From contig CAAFVR010000008.1 of NCBI GenBank assembly GCA_900766555.1, positions 62,001 through 126,000 of the forward strand: DNA of 64,000 nt, written 5' to 3'. The stretch comes from Helicobacteraceae bacterium. GTDB lineage: Bacteria > Campylobacterota > Campylobacteria > Campylobacterales > Helicobacteraceae. The translations under genes and the position numbers were made by a program. Positions 1 through 9,015 of the stretch are shown here, in pieces. Each line of letters opens with the position of its first letter. Position 1 is the stretch's first letter. The notes below the pieces were generated by a model. That model had not been told where the DNA came from. It ran no database searches and saw nothing but the letters and a program-made list of their open reading frames with translations.

Positions 1-1675
1 AGTGCAAAAATCACATGTATTTTTGCTCACTTTTTTTGACATTTTTAAGATTGAATTTTCTATATTTGAGAGCATTTTAAAAAGTATTTATGCTGATTTT
101 AGCACGCTAGATCCAAAAATTAAGCGCAATGTTTTTAATGTAACTTTGCAAGTATTTTGGAATGTTGCGCATTTTTATAATGATAAAAGATGGCTTAATT
201 TTTATGACATTTGGCTTAGTATTTTTTATGCGGAATTGTCGCGCGATCTGGATTTAGCAATATTTTTGCACTTTTTTATTTATCATATTTGTGGCAATAG
301 TTTTGAGACGCAAGAGCAGTGGAAAAAATTTAATATTGATGTGACGCTAAAGGCTAGTTCATTTTATGCGCTAGATAAAATAAGTATAAATGACTTTACA
401 AAAAGTGCAAAAAATGAAAATGACAAGATAAAAGTTGGCTTTTTGCGCGATAGATTAGTGCTAAATTCGACATTCAAAGTTGAATATAGCTTTTTAAAAA
501 TGCTGGCTAAAACAAATAAATTTGAGATATCAATATATCTTTTAAGCCTGCTTGAAAAAAGCGATAATGATAAAAAATTGCTCCAAGATTTATTAGAACT
601 TGGAGTAAGTATTTTTGATGTCGGATCTGGCATGTTGCATAAACAAAATGGCGAGATCAAATTGCATGAGGCGCAAAATAGCTTGTTATATTTTAATTCG
701 CATTTGCAAAAGGCTAGGATTTTGGTCCAAGAAATTGCAAAAAATGATCTTGATTTATTGATTAGTCCAAATAATGGATATGGGATTTGTGATTATGTGT
801 TATCACAGCGCGTTTGCAAAAAGCAGGTCTTTTGGAGTCATGGCAATTTTGTCTATGATGCACTTTTTATAGATATGAAAATTACGCATATTTGTGGAAA
901 TATGCAAAAAATTATCCATCATGGAGTCGAATTTTACGGCATACCGGTCAAAATGGATGATAAGTTTTATAACCCACAAATAAATAAAAATATCATAGAT
1001 AGCATAAGAAATTCGTATAAAGCCACAAAAATAGCAGGCAGTATCGGCAGGCTTATAAAGTTAGATAGTGCAGAATTTTTGCAAGCGTTAGTTTTGATAC
1101 TTGATGCAGATAAAGAATTAATTTTCCTAGCTTGCGGAGGGGGGAATGTCTCAAATTTGAAAGATAAAATTGCAAAAATATGCCAAGAAATGAACCTTCA
1201 GACAAGAGATATTTTATCTCGTATATTTTTCCCAGGTTTTGTAGATAGCGGAATTTATGGTCATGTTATTGATTTTTGGCTTGATAGTTTTCCACTAAAA
1301 CATGGCGAATCGCGCATTGAATTTGTAGCTAAAAATAAGCTTAGCCTAATCAGATCTGATGAGACAAAAGAAAATAGAGAAAATCGCCTAAGCGAGTGGC
1401 TAAAAATTCATGAGGCAGAAATAAAAGTAGCTTTTTATGCAAATGATGCAAAAAATGACGGATTTTTTAGCTCTTTTGAAGAGTTCTGTAATTTTGTGCG
1501 TTTTAATCATGATTTAGTGGCTTTTGATGTGAGCGATTATGTAGTAAAAGCGCAAAATGCTCTAAAATTTGATAAAAGAACAGAGCAAAAGCATCTTTTA
1601 GTAGGTGAGATCATTAAGGCTGTAAACAACTCCATTAGAGAGAATTTAGGATTGCAATTTTTCTTAAAATTATGA
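1..1675 (+). CDS. Putative GT-B glycosyltransferase, 5' end probably outside window
   Basis: The frame is open from the first bases. The GTG at position 2 may be internal, so the true start probably lies upstream. The readable 557 residues have no signal peptide. The second half looks like a GT-B glycosyltransferase related to the GT41/SPINDLY (O-GlcNAc-transferase-like) group: SHGNF near residue 281, a glycine-rich CGGGN near 378, FFPGFVD near 410 and a donor-site-like FWLDSFPLKHGES near 425-437. It overlaps the next glycosyltransferase by four bases (ATGA), so the two are translationally coupled and probably act on the same surface glycan or flagellin modification. That pathway is inference. 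Acceptor and sugar are unknown. Confidence 0.7.
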   Translation, partial: VQKSHVFLLTFFDIFKIEFSIFESILKSIYADFSTLDPKIKRNVFNVTLQVFWNVAHFYNDKRWLNFYDIWLSIFYAELSRDLDLAIFLHFFIYHICGNSFETQEQWKKFNIDVTLKASSFYALDKISINDFTKSAKNENDKIKVGFLRDRLVLNSTFKVEYSFLKMLAKTNKFEISIYLLSLLEKSDNDKKLLQDLLELGVSIFDVGSGMLHKQNGEIKLHEAQNSLLYFNSHLQKARILVQEIAKNDLDLLISPNNGYGICDYVLSQRVCKKQVFWSHGNFVYDALFIDMKITHICGNMQKIIHHGVEFYGIPVKMDDKFYNPQINKNIIDSIRNSYKATKIAGSIGRLIKLDSAEFLQALVLILDADKELIFLACGGGNVSNLKDKIAKICQEMNLQTRDILSRIFFPGFVDSGIYGHVIDFWLDSFPLKHGESRIEFVAKNKLSLIRSDETKENRENRLSEWLKIHEAEIKVAFYANDAKNDGFFSSFEEFCNFVRFNHDLVAFDVSDYVVKAQNALKFDKRTEQKHLLVGEIIKAVNNSIRENLGLQFFLKL

Positions 1676-2811
1676 GAGTATTAATTCTTTGTGCGGCAAA
1701 TCCAGCGCTAAATCCAAGGCCTTCGCGCTTTATCGATTTTTTTAAAAAAAAGCATCAAGTTAGCGCAATGGGCATTAATTCAAGTGAGATTAACGGCGTT
1801 GAGGTCATAAATTACAGCGCATATAAAAAGAGATCTTTATTTGGCGAGATAGCGCTATATTTCCGTGCTTTTATGGGAAAATATTGGCATATGATTTATA
1901 CGCCAAATCGCTTGGAAATCGCTAGATTTCTAAAAAGGCGCGATTTTGACTTAATAATTTGTCATGATTTAGTGCTTTTGCCAATCGTGCTTGAATTTAA
2001 AAAACATGCCAAAGTAATTTTTGATGCTAGAGAATTTTATCCCGGTTGGGGGAAGGGCCTAAGATGGAGGCTACTTTTTGCTCGATTTAATGATTATTTG
2101 TGCAGGAATTTTATGCCCGAGGCCGATAGGGTAATAACTGTTAGTAAGGGCGTTAGATATTTATATCGCAAGAATTATGATATTTATTCGGATGTTTTTT
2201 ATTCTTATCCCAAATATGTGAATTTAAATCCAAGTATCGTATCTGATAATAGAGTTCGCGTAATCTACCACGGATCTGCGACGCCGATGCGCCATATTGA
2301 GGCGATGATAGAAGCGATTGATTTTTGTGATTTGCGAATTGAGATAAATTTAATGCTAGTTTGGCAGGACAAAAAATATTTTAAAAAACTTTTTAAAATG
2401 GTGAAATCACGCCAAAGCAAGGGCAAAAAAATAAGGCTATTAAAGCCAGTGCCATTTGAAGATCTAGTAAGTTTTTGCAATGATTTTGATGTGGGACTTT
2501 ATGGTTTGGGTCAAAATACGTCAAATCTAAAAGTCGCAATGCCAAATAAATTTTTTGAATATATCCAAAGTCGTTTGGCGCTTTGTGTCGTGCCACATAT
2601 TGAAATGCGCGATTTTATAGCAAAATTTCAAAATGGAGTTATTGCTAGATCCGATACTCCAGAGGCCATTGCTGAGAGCTTAAATTCATTTGATAAAAAA
2701 AAGATTATGGCCATGAAAATTAAGTCTCATAGTGCCGCGCGCGAGCTAAGTTTTGAGCAAAATACTAATATTTTGCAAAATGTGTTAAAAGAATTATTTA
2801 TACATAAGTAG
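1672..2811 (+). CDS. GT4-like glycosyltransferase
   Basis: This 379-residue cytoplasmic protein has a Rossmann-like N-terminal domain (MRVLILCAANPALNPRPSR). A second domain begins near VRVIYHGSATPMRHIEAMIEAI (about residues 196-216). A region around 272-302 (GLYGL, then MPNKFFEYI) has the nucleotide-sugar-binding look of GT4 enzymes, where a glutamate in the FEY segment contacts the donor. It starts inside the stop of the preceding glycosyltransferase (ATGA) and ends five bases before topA, so the three genes are likely cotranscribed. It probably transfers a sugar to a surface polysaccharide or glycoprotein; the specific linkage cannot be read from sequence. Confidence 0.75.
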   Translation: MRVLILCAANPALNPRPSRFIDFFKKKHQVSAMGINSSEINGVEVINYSAYKKRSLFGEIALYFRAFMGKYWHMIYTPNRLEIARFLKRRDFDLIICHDLVLLPIVLEFKKHAKVIFDAREFYPGWGKGLRWRLLFARFNDYLCRNFMPEADRVITVSKGVRYLYRKNYDIYSDVFYSYPKYVNLNPSIVSDNRVRVIYHGSATPMRHIEAMIEAIDFCDLRIEINLMLVWQDKKYFKKLFKMVKSRQSKGKKIRLLKPVPFEDLVSFCNDFDVGLYGLGQNTSNLKVAMPNKFFEYIQSRLALCVVPHIEMRDFIAKFQNGVIARSDTPEAIAESLNSFDKKKIMAMKIKSHSAARELSFEQNTNILQNVLKELFIHK

Positions 2812-2816
2812 GTCAG

Positions 2817-5012
2817 ATGAAAAATTTAATTATCGTTGAGTCGCCAACCAAGGCAAAAACCATAAAGGCATTTTTGGATTCGACCTATCAAGTTATCGCA
2901 TCAAAGGGGCATATTCGTGATCTGCCAAAATCGCGATTAGGCATTGAGATTATTGATAAATCTTTTACTCCAGTTTATGAAACGCCAAAATCTCATAAAG
3001 AAATCGTAAACGAATTAAAGCGCTTAGCTAAAGAGGCAAAAACAATTTGTATCGCGACAGATGAGGATCGCGAAGGCGAGGCGATAGGCTATCACATATC
3101 AAAAACAATTGGAGCTAATGTAAATACGATACCTAGAATTGTATTTCATGAAATCACAAAAACGGCGATAAAAGATGCGCTTAAAAATCCTGGCAAAATC
3201 GATATGGATAAAGTTAATGCGCAACAGGCTAGACGCTTGCTAGATCGGATCGTGGGCTTCAAATTGAGCTCGCTTGTGGCATCTAAAATTGCTAGAGGTA
3301 TGAGTGCAGGGCGCGTACAAAGCGCTGCGCTAAAAATTATTGTGGATAGAGAAAGGGAGATTTTAAAATTTATCCCAATTGATTATTTCACAATTAGTGC
3401 GTTATTTTTGGGCTTTGAAGCAAATTTAATTAGTTTTAAGGGTCATAAATTCAAAGAACATGAGCTAAGAGATGAAGATTATGCAAAAGAAATTTGCCAG
3501 ATCTTAAGTGACCAGCAATTTCGCGTTGGCAAGGTGCAAAAACGCTCAAGAATTACATCTTCTCCGCCGCCATTTATGACTTCGACATTGCAGCAAGTAA
3601 GCTCAAATGCACTTTTTTTTAGCGCGTCAAAAACGATGCAAATTGCGCAAAGATTATATGAGGGGCAAAGCACTCCAGATGGTCATATGGGCGTTATAAC
3701 GTATATGAGAACAGATAGCCTAAATATTGCAAAAGAAGCACTAAGTGCGGTTAGAAAAAAAATATTAGATATTTTTGGCACAGATTATTTGCCGCCAAAG
3801 GCCAAAATTTATGTGACAAAAAATAAGGCCGCTCAAGAAGCGCATGAGGCAATAAGGCCTACGAATTTAAATTTCACTCCAGATATTGCTAAGGATTATT
3901 TAAAGCCAGATGAACTAAAGCTATATACGCTAATTTATAATCGTTTTATGGCAAGTCAGATGAAAGATGCCATTTTTGAGTCACAAAATATAAGTTTCAT
4001 AAACAAAGATGGCGAATTTAAAGCAAATGGCACAAAGCTCATTTTTGATGGTTTTTATAAATTGCAAGGCCAAGAGGGCAAAGATAAGATTTTGCCAGAT
4101 TTCAAAGAGGATGCCCTGCTAGATCCGACAAATCTAAAGCCAACTAGACATACGACGCAGCCACCTCCGCGCTATGTTGAATCTAGCTTGATTAAAACGA
4201 TGGAAGCGCTAGGGATTGGTAGGCCTAGCACATATGCGCCTACAATTTCGCTACTTGTAAATCGCGAATATATCGTGATTGAAAAGCGCTCGCTAATCCC
4301 GCAAGAAAGCGCTTTTAAGCTCATAGATTTATTGGATAAGCATTTTGAAGAAATTGTAGATAGCGCATTTTCAGCCTCGCTTGAGTCAAAATTAGATGAT
4401 ATAGCTGATAAAAAACTAGATTGGCAGCATGTGCTCTGGGATTTTTATGAGCCTTTTATAAACAAAATTAATGATGGCAAAATCAATATAGAAAGTCAGA
4501 AAAAGATAATACCAACGGGAGAATTTTGCCCAGAATGCGGCAGTGAGCTCGTGGTTAGAAATGGCAGATATGGCGAATTTACCTCATGTAGCGCTTATCC
4601 AAAATGCAAATATATAAAACGCGAAGAAAAAGAAGAGCAAAAAAGCGATCAAAAATGCGAAAAATGCGGCAGAGATATGATTGTAAAAATGGGCAGAAAT
4701 GGCGAATTTCTAGCTTGCAGCGGCTATCCAGATTGCAAAAATACAAAATCGCTAAAAGGCAAAGGCGAAAAAAAGATAGTAGAGGGAGTGCCATGTCCGC
4801 TGTGTGGATCTGATATAGTGACTATCAAATCAAGATTTGGAATTTTTTATAGTTGCAGCTCTTATCCAAAATGCACTTTTACATCAAAATTTGAGCCAAC
4901 TGTTAAGAAATGTCCAAAATGTCAATATCCGATGGCTAAGCGAACTTTGCGCGGAAAAGATCTGTATGAATGCGTGTCCAAGGAGTGTAAAAATAGGCTA
5001 GATTTGGATTAA
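2817..5012 (+). CDS. topA: DNA topoisomerase I (type IA)
   Basis: This enzyme relaxes negatively supercoiled DNA through a transient 5'-phosphotyrosyl bond. The Toprim domain opens with IIVESPTKAKTI and contains DEDREGEAIGYH, the metal-binding acidic cluster. The catalytic tyrosine is Tyr296 in YMRTDS. The C-terminus carries four Cys4 zinc ribbons beginning near residues 571, 613, 660 and 699 (CPECG, CEKCG, CPLCG, CPKCQ), as is common in Campylobacterota TopA. The 731-residue length is normal for the family. It follows the glycosyltransferase gene by five bases. A radical SAM gene lies next downstream, as I remember for Helicobacter. Confidence 0.97.
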   Translation: MKNLIIVESPTKAKTIKAFLDSTYQVIASKGHIRDLPKSRLGIEIIDKSFTPVYETPKSHKEIVNELKRLAKEAKTICIATDEDREGEAIGYHISKTIGANVNTIPRIVFHEITKTAIKDALKNPGKIDMDKVNAQQARRLLDRIVGFKLSSLVASKIARGMSAGRVQSAALKIIVDREREILKFIPIDYFTISALFLGFEANLISFKGHKFKEHELRDEDYAKEICQILSDQQFRVGKVQKRSRITSSPPPFMTSTLQQVSSNALFFSASKTMQIAQRLYEGQSTPDGHMGVITYMRTDSLNIAKEALSAVRKKILDIFGTDYLPPKAKIYVTKNKAAQEAHEAIRPTNLNFTPDIAKDYLKPDELKLYTLIYNRFMASQMKDAIFESQNISFINKDGEFKANGTKLIFDGFYKLQGQEGKDKILPDFKEDALLDPTNLKPTRHTTQPPPRYVESSLIKTMEALGIGRPSTYAPTISLLVNREYIVIEKRSLIPQESAFKLIDLLDKHFEEIVDSAFSASLESKLDDIADKKLDWQHVLWDFYEPFINKINDGKINIESQKKIIPTGEFCPECGSELVVRNGRYGEFTSCSAYPKCKYIKREEKEEQKSDQKCEKCGRDMIVKMGRNGEFLACSGYPDCKNTKSLKGKGEKKIVEGVPCPLCGSDIVTIKSRFGIFYSCSSYPKCTFTSKFEPTVKKCPKCQYPMAKRTLRGKDLYECVSKECKNRLDLD

Positions 5013-5057
5013 TTTCAATAATATGTTAAATTTTGCATAATTATTTGAGACAGTCGT

Positions 5058-6020
5058 ATGGAAAAATTAGAGAGCAAAAAGGTAAATCCAATAATCTTTG
5101 GGCCTGTGAATTCCAGGCGCTTTGGCAGAAGTTTGGGCATAGATTTATCGCCTAGTAAAAAACAATGTAATTTTGATTGCGTTTATTGCGAACTCGAGGG
5201 CAAAAAGCCTCAAGCTCATATGGATGAAATAGTTCCGCTAGAGGATATTTTGTCTGAGCTTGAGCAAAATTATGATAAGAATATTGATGTATTAACAATT
5301 ACTGCAAATGGCGAACCTACGCTGTATCCATATCTGTATGAATTAATTGTAGAGATAAAAAAACGCTATCGTGCAAAAACGTTGATATTAAGCAACGGAT
5401 CTAAGTTTGGCGATCCAAAAACTCGTGCGGCGCTATTGCTTTTTGATATTGTTAAATTTTCTTTTGATGGCGGTGATGAAAAGAGCTTTGCGCGTGTGGA
5501 TAGGCCGCACAAAAGTCTTGATTTTGGTGTGATTAAGCGCGATATTTTGGAATTTTCAAAGATTTATCAAGGCCAATTGATAGCAGAAATTTTATTTGTC
5601 AAAAATCTAAATGACAAGCTAAAAGATTTGCAAAGCATAATTGCATTTTTCAAAACGATTAATGTTTCACGCATTGATTTAAGCACGATAGATAGGCCGC
5701 CAGCTCATAATTGCGCGCCCTTAGCTCAAAGTGAACTTGAATTTATAGCTAGCTTTTTGCGCGATAATTTGGATTGTAATATTTCTGTGCCAAAACGTGC
5801 AAAAGTTACAACAATAAAACAAGAAAGCTTTATTTTAGATGCTAAAAAGATATTAGAAACTATCAAGCGTCGCCCACTTGAAGTTAATGAGCTAAAAAAT
5901 ATGCTAGATCTAAAAGGCGAGCTAAAATTAATAGAGCTAATCGAAAATGGCAAAATATGGATGCAAGAATCCGGCGGAAATGAATTCTATACGGTTAAAA
6001 AGCCTGCCAAAATAGGGTAG
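5058..6020 (+). CDS. Radical SAM protein (COG0731-like)
   Basis: The cluster-binding motif CNFDCVYC supplies Cys37, Cys41 and Cys44 in the CX3CX2C spacing of radical S-adenosylmethionine enzymes. It is followed by a conserved glycine-rich stretch TANGEPTLYPYL. The N-terminal FGPVNSRRFGRSLGID is typical of the COG0731 group, annotated as wybutosine-like Fe-S oxidoreductases although bacterial members have no established substrate. The last 70 residues form a small winged-helix-like tail. The gene is 45 bp downstream of topA and ends three bases before the convergent acyltransferase. An AT-rich segment before the start may contain its own weak promoter. Confidence 0.85.
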   Translation: MEKLESKKVNPIIFGPVNSRRFGRSLGIDLSPSKKQCNFDCVYCELEGKKPQAHMDEIVPLEDILSELEQNYDKNIDVLTITANGEPTLYPYLYELIVEIKKRYRAKTLILSNGSKFGDPKTRAALLLFDIVKFSFDGGDEKSFARVDRPHKSLDFGVIKRDILEFSKIYQGQLIAEILFVKNLNDKLKDLQSIIAFFKTINVSRIDLSTIDRPPAHNCAPLAQSELEFIASFLRDNLDCNISVPKRAKVTTIKQESFILDAKKILETIKRRPLEVNELKNMLDLKGELKLIELIENGKIWMQESGGNEFYTVKKPAKIG

Positions 6021-6023
6021 CGG

Positions 6024-7103
6024 TCACTTCCCTAGTTTTCCTAGATTTTTAAAAATATCACAAGCATTTGTTTTGATGCATTCATTGGCTAATACGCGCG
6101 CGCCAAATGGGCTTAGATGATTGCTATCAAGTAGCAAGATCCGATCATTATAAGTATATTTTGGCGGATATATTGGTAAAAGATCTATCCAAGTTGCATT
6201 TTTAATATTTGCTATGAAATCTTTTGCTAGCTTGATATTTACAAGAGAATCTTTACTTATCGCTTTTGTTATGTCATTTTTAAAGGGCCTAATGTTAAAT
6301 AGTTTTTGCATTTGATTATCCAAATGTTCGCGACGCAAGATCGTTAGATCAAAATTTGCAGAGCTATTTAATACATATATTTTGATATCAAATTGCTTTA
6401 GAAAATTCATAACTTTTGATAAACGCTCCCTAAAGTCGCTATTGCCAAAATAATTTGCAATTATCACGGTATCAAATTGACCCATTTGTTTTGTAAAAAG
6501 AACATTGCGCTCTTGGCAAATATTAGTAGTATTTTCTGGCAGGGTTGGTTCAAAAGCGCAGCCAGAGATTCCGCTAACTTGCGCGCTGAAGCCGTAATGT
6601 TTGCCTATTACATCAATAAATGGAGCTAGAGAATAAGTGTGCGAATCGCCAATTACAAGTATTTTTGAGTCATTTTTATTTGCACCATAGTTGCAGATTT
6701 CTAGCGTTTGAAAACAGGGAGTTTGCGTATTGTAATGCAGATTTTCAGTTCTTGGTTTAATCACAAATGAATGCAAGCTATAAAATATTAAAAGTGGCAG
6801 TACATAAAAAAGCAAGATCGCGTATCTAGATCGGATCTGGAGCCTTTGAGCTGGCCTTTCGATTAAAAAATATGAGAATATTGCAAAAATAAAGCTCAAT
6901 ACTATAGCTAGTGCGACTTCATAAAAGTTAAGATTGCCTAAAAAATATCTAAAAGAACTTAGGAAAATCCAATGCCAAAGATAGAGCGAATAGCTTATAT
7001 TTCCTATGAAAATTAAGATGGGATTTTTTAAAAAAATGTTTGAGCCAAAATAAATTAGAGCGCAAGTTAGAATTGATGGGATTAAAAGAGCTAGCGCAAC
7101 AAC
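6024..7103 (-). CDS. Acyltransferase-3/SGNH O-acyltransferase, 3' fragment (phase-OFF)
   Basis: This is the C-terminal part of the gene whose start is at 7855. The frame is open without a stop from the G tract at 7104 down to 6024, although the first ATG in it is only at 6899. Translating the part before that ATG gives transmembrane sequence with FIGNISYSLYLWHW followed by SYFLIERP, the classic end of an acyltransferase-3 membrane domain. A periplasmic SGNH domain follows, with block I VIGDSHTYS and the catalytic Asp-x-x-His in LLDSNHLSPFGA. Such OatA-like proteins O-acetylate peptidoglycan, LPS or other glycans. In this assembly the part is out of frame with its start, so it would not be made as a full protein. 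Confidence 0.8.
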   Translation of the reverse strand, partial: VVALALLIPSILTCALIYFGSNIFLKNPILIFIGNISYSLYLWHWIFLSSFRYFLGNLNFYEVALAIVLSFIFAIFSYFLIERPAQRLQIRSRYAILLFYVLPLLIFYSLHSFVIKPRTENLHYNTQTPCFQTLEICNYGANKNDSKILVIGDSHTYSLAPFIDVIGKHYGFSAQVSGISGCAFEPTLPENTTNICQERNVLFTKQMGQFDTVIIANYFGNSDFRERLSKVMNFLKQFDIKIYVLNSSANFDLTILRREHLDNQMQKLFNIRPFKNDITKAISKDSLVNIKLAKDFIANIKNATWIDLLPIYPPKYTYNDRILLLDSNHLSPFGARVLANECIKTNACDIFKNLGKLGK

Positions 7104-7855
7104 GGGGGGGGGGCATTAAATAGCTTTTTAGAAAAGATAAAAAGACATAGGATAAGGGCTATTAAAAATATGCTTGAGAATTTATTATTTGATTTCAAAG
7201 AAGTATTTTGCAAAAAGAGGGCTAAAAATACTCCGCACATTATTTCAAGTGCGCGAAAATGCGCCAAATAATAGCTATCTTCAACATTAAAATGTATAAA
7301 AGTGCTAGCAAAAATAGCTATAAAAATTATCCAAAAAGCTAGGAGATTTGCCTTTTTAAAAAGCTTAAAAATGATAAAAAATGCAAGTGGAAAGGCCAAG
7401 TAAAATTGCCACTCAATTGATAGTGACCAAAAATGTATAAAAGGTTTTATCTCAGAAAAACTACCAAAATATCCGCCAAGATGTTTTGCAAAAAACATAT
7501 TTGAGTTAAAAAATATAGCGGATCTAGCGGAATTTGATGCGCCGCGAATGTCATTTGGGAGATAAAAAAGCGCTATTACAATTAGGGCCAAAAGTAAAAG
7601 CGCAAAAAATGCGGGCATGAGGCGCAAGATACGTTTTTTATAAAAAACAGCAAAGCTAAAGCTTTTATTTTCCATATCGCGTAGCAGAATGCTAGTTATC
7701 AAAAAGCCAGAAATTACAAAAAATATATCAACTCCTAAATAGCCGCCGGGCAGTGCGCTAGGGAATGCATGAAAGATAAGCACGCTTAAAATTGCAACCC
7801 CGCGCAATGCGGTTATATGGGAGAGTTTTTGCATTTGAATACTTTTTGAAATCAT
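7091..7855 (-). CDS. Acyltransferase-3 O-acyltransferase, 5' fragment (phase-OFF)
   Basis: The 254-residue product begins an acyltransferase-3 membrane protein: HITALRGVAILSVLIFHAF contains the catalytic-type His, followed by GGYLGVDIFFVISGFLIT, RRMMPAF-like RLMPAFFALLLL and SIEWQFYLAFP. It ends abnormally as PPPLLR-stop because the poly-C run on this strand (ten C) shifts the frame. A run of 8 or 11 would join it to the downstream fragment and give a protein of 609 or 610 residues with a C-terminal SGNH domain. It is divergent from metN, with both promoters in 7856-7932. I regard the two fragments as one phase-variable gene and not a decayed pseudogene, because both sides are otherwise intact. 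Confidence 0.85.
   Translation of the reverse strand: MISKSIQMQKLSHITALRGVAILSVLIFHAFPSALPGGYLGVDIFFVISGFLITSILLRDMENKSFSFAVFYKKRILRLMPAFFALLLLALIVIALFYLPNDIRGASNSARSAIFFNSNMFFAKHLGGYFGSFSEIKPFIHFWSLSIEWQFYLAFPLAFFIIFKLFKKANLLAFWIIFIAIFASTFIHFNVEDSYYLAHFRALEIMCGVFLALFLQNTSLKSNNKFSSIFLIALILCLFIFSKKLFNAPPPLLR
7104..7113. repeat. Homopolymeric G(10) phase-variation tract
   Basis: Ten consecutive G on the plus strand (ten C in the coding direction) lie inside the acyltransferase open frame. Runs of this length mutate by slipped-strand mispairing in Helicobacter and Campylobacter and switch surface genes on and off. With ten residues the gene is OFF; 8 or 11 restore the frame. Confidence 0.9.
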
Positions 7856-7904
7856 AACATGAAATAATTTTGCAATTTAACATATTGTTTTTTTAAAAAT
7901 AGGC

Positions 7905-7910
7905 TACAAT
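7905..7910 (+). promoter_or_regulatory. Putative -10 box for metNIQ
   Basis: TACAAT lies 23 bp before the metN start, in a 77-bp AT-rich divergent spacer with long T runs upstream. This matches the sigma-70 promoters of Campylobacterota, which often lack a -35 box. Spacing and sequence only. Confidence 0.45.
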
Positions 7911-7932
7911 TTCAGAAATTAAAAGCTAGTTA

Positions 7933-9015
7933 ATGATTACTCTAAAAAATATTAAAAAGACATATCCAAATGGTTTTACCGCATTAAAGGGGATAGATCT
8001 GCAGGTCAAAAAGGGAGATATTTTTGGCATTGTGGGTTATTCTGGTGCGGGCAAAAGCAGCTTAATACGCATTATAAATCGCTTAGAAGAGCCAACAAGT
8101 GGCGAGTTAATAGTTGATGGAGAAAATGTGCTTTCTTATAGTCCAAGGCAACTTCAGCTTTTTAGACAAAAAGTTGGCATGATTTTTCAGCATTTCAATC
8201 TTTTGTCTGCTAGAAATGTATTTGAAAATGTAGCTTTCGCGCTAGAAATTGCAAAATGGGAGAGAGATAAAATAAAGCCAAGGGTGCTAGAATTGCTAGA
8301 TCTTGTTGGTTTGAGCGATAAAAAGAATTTCTATCCAAGTCAGCTAAGCGGAGGGCAAAAACAGCGTGTGGCGATAGCTCGCGCGCTAGCAAATCATCCT
8401 AAAATATTGCTTTGTGATGAGGCCACAAGTGCGCTTGATGTTAAAACTACAAAGTCAATTTTAGAACTTTTGAAATCAATACAAAGTCGCTTGGGACTAA
8501 CAATTGTATTAATCACGCATCAAATCGAGGTTGTAAAAAGTATTTGCAATAAAATTTGCGTTATCGAAGCTGGCGAAATTGTGGAATCTGGTGATGTAGG
8601 CAGCGTATTTTCAAATGCCTTGCATCCCACAACAGCTGAGCTATTGGCGCATTTACCCACAAATAAAGATGTATTTAGTCATGTTAGCGATTTTAAAAAT
8701 CTATATCATCTAATATTTTTTGGCAAGGCGCAAAATAGCCCGTTAATCTCAGAGGCGATAAAGCAATTTGGCGTTGAGATAAATATTTTATTTGCTGAGT
8801 TAAATGATTTGAGTAATACGAGTTTTGGCCACATGATAGCTGAGTTAAGAGGTGACAGATTAAGCGATGCGCTGCTTTGGCTTGAGGAAAATTTAGTAAG
8901 CGTGCAATTTTTAGGCGATTATGCGAGGACGCATTTTTCAATATATCCTAGAGATTCCCGAGATAACGCAAATGCAAGTGCAAATCAAGCGGATCTAAAG
9001 GTTGCAAATGCTTAG
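7933..9015 (+). CDS. metN: Methionine ABC transporter ATP-binding protein
   Basis: This is the ATPase of the MetNIQ importer, which drives uptake of methionine across the inner membrane. Walker A is GYSGAGKSS (residues 35-43), the signature is LSGGQKQR, Walker B is LLCDEATSALD and the switch histidine is in LITHQ. The C-terminal ~100 residues resemble the NIL regulatory domain found in MetN, which binds methionine and gives trans-inhibition. The 360-residue length is normal. metI starts eight bases inside its 3' end, and one or two MetQ lipoproteins follow, which supports the assignment. It is the first gene of a four-gene operon. Confidence 0.95.
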   Translation: MITLKNIKKTYPNGFTALKGIDLQVKKGDIFGIVGYSGAGKSSLIRIINRLEEPTSGELIVDGENVLSYSPRQLQLFRQKVGMIFQHFNLLSARNVFENVAFALEIAKWERDKIKPRVLELLDLVGLSDKKNFYPSQLSGGQKQRVAIARALANHPKILLCDEATSALDVKTTKSILELLKSIQSRLGLTIVLITHQIEVVKSICNKICVIEAGEIVESGDVGSVFSNALHPTTAELLAHLPTNKDVFSHVSDFKNLYHLIFFGKAQNSPLISEAIKQFGVEINILFAELNDLSNTSFGHMIAELRGDRLSDALLWLEENLVSVQFLGDYARTHFSIYPRDSRDNANASANQADLKVANA

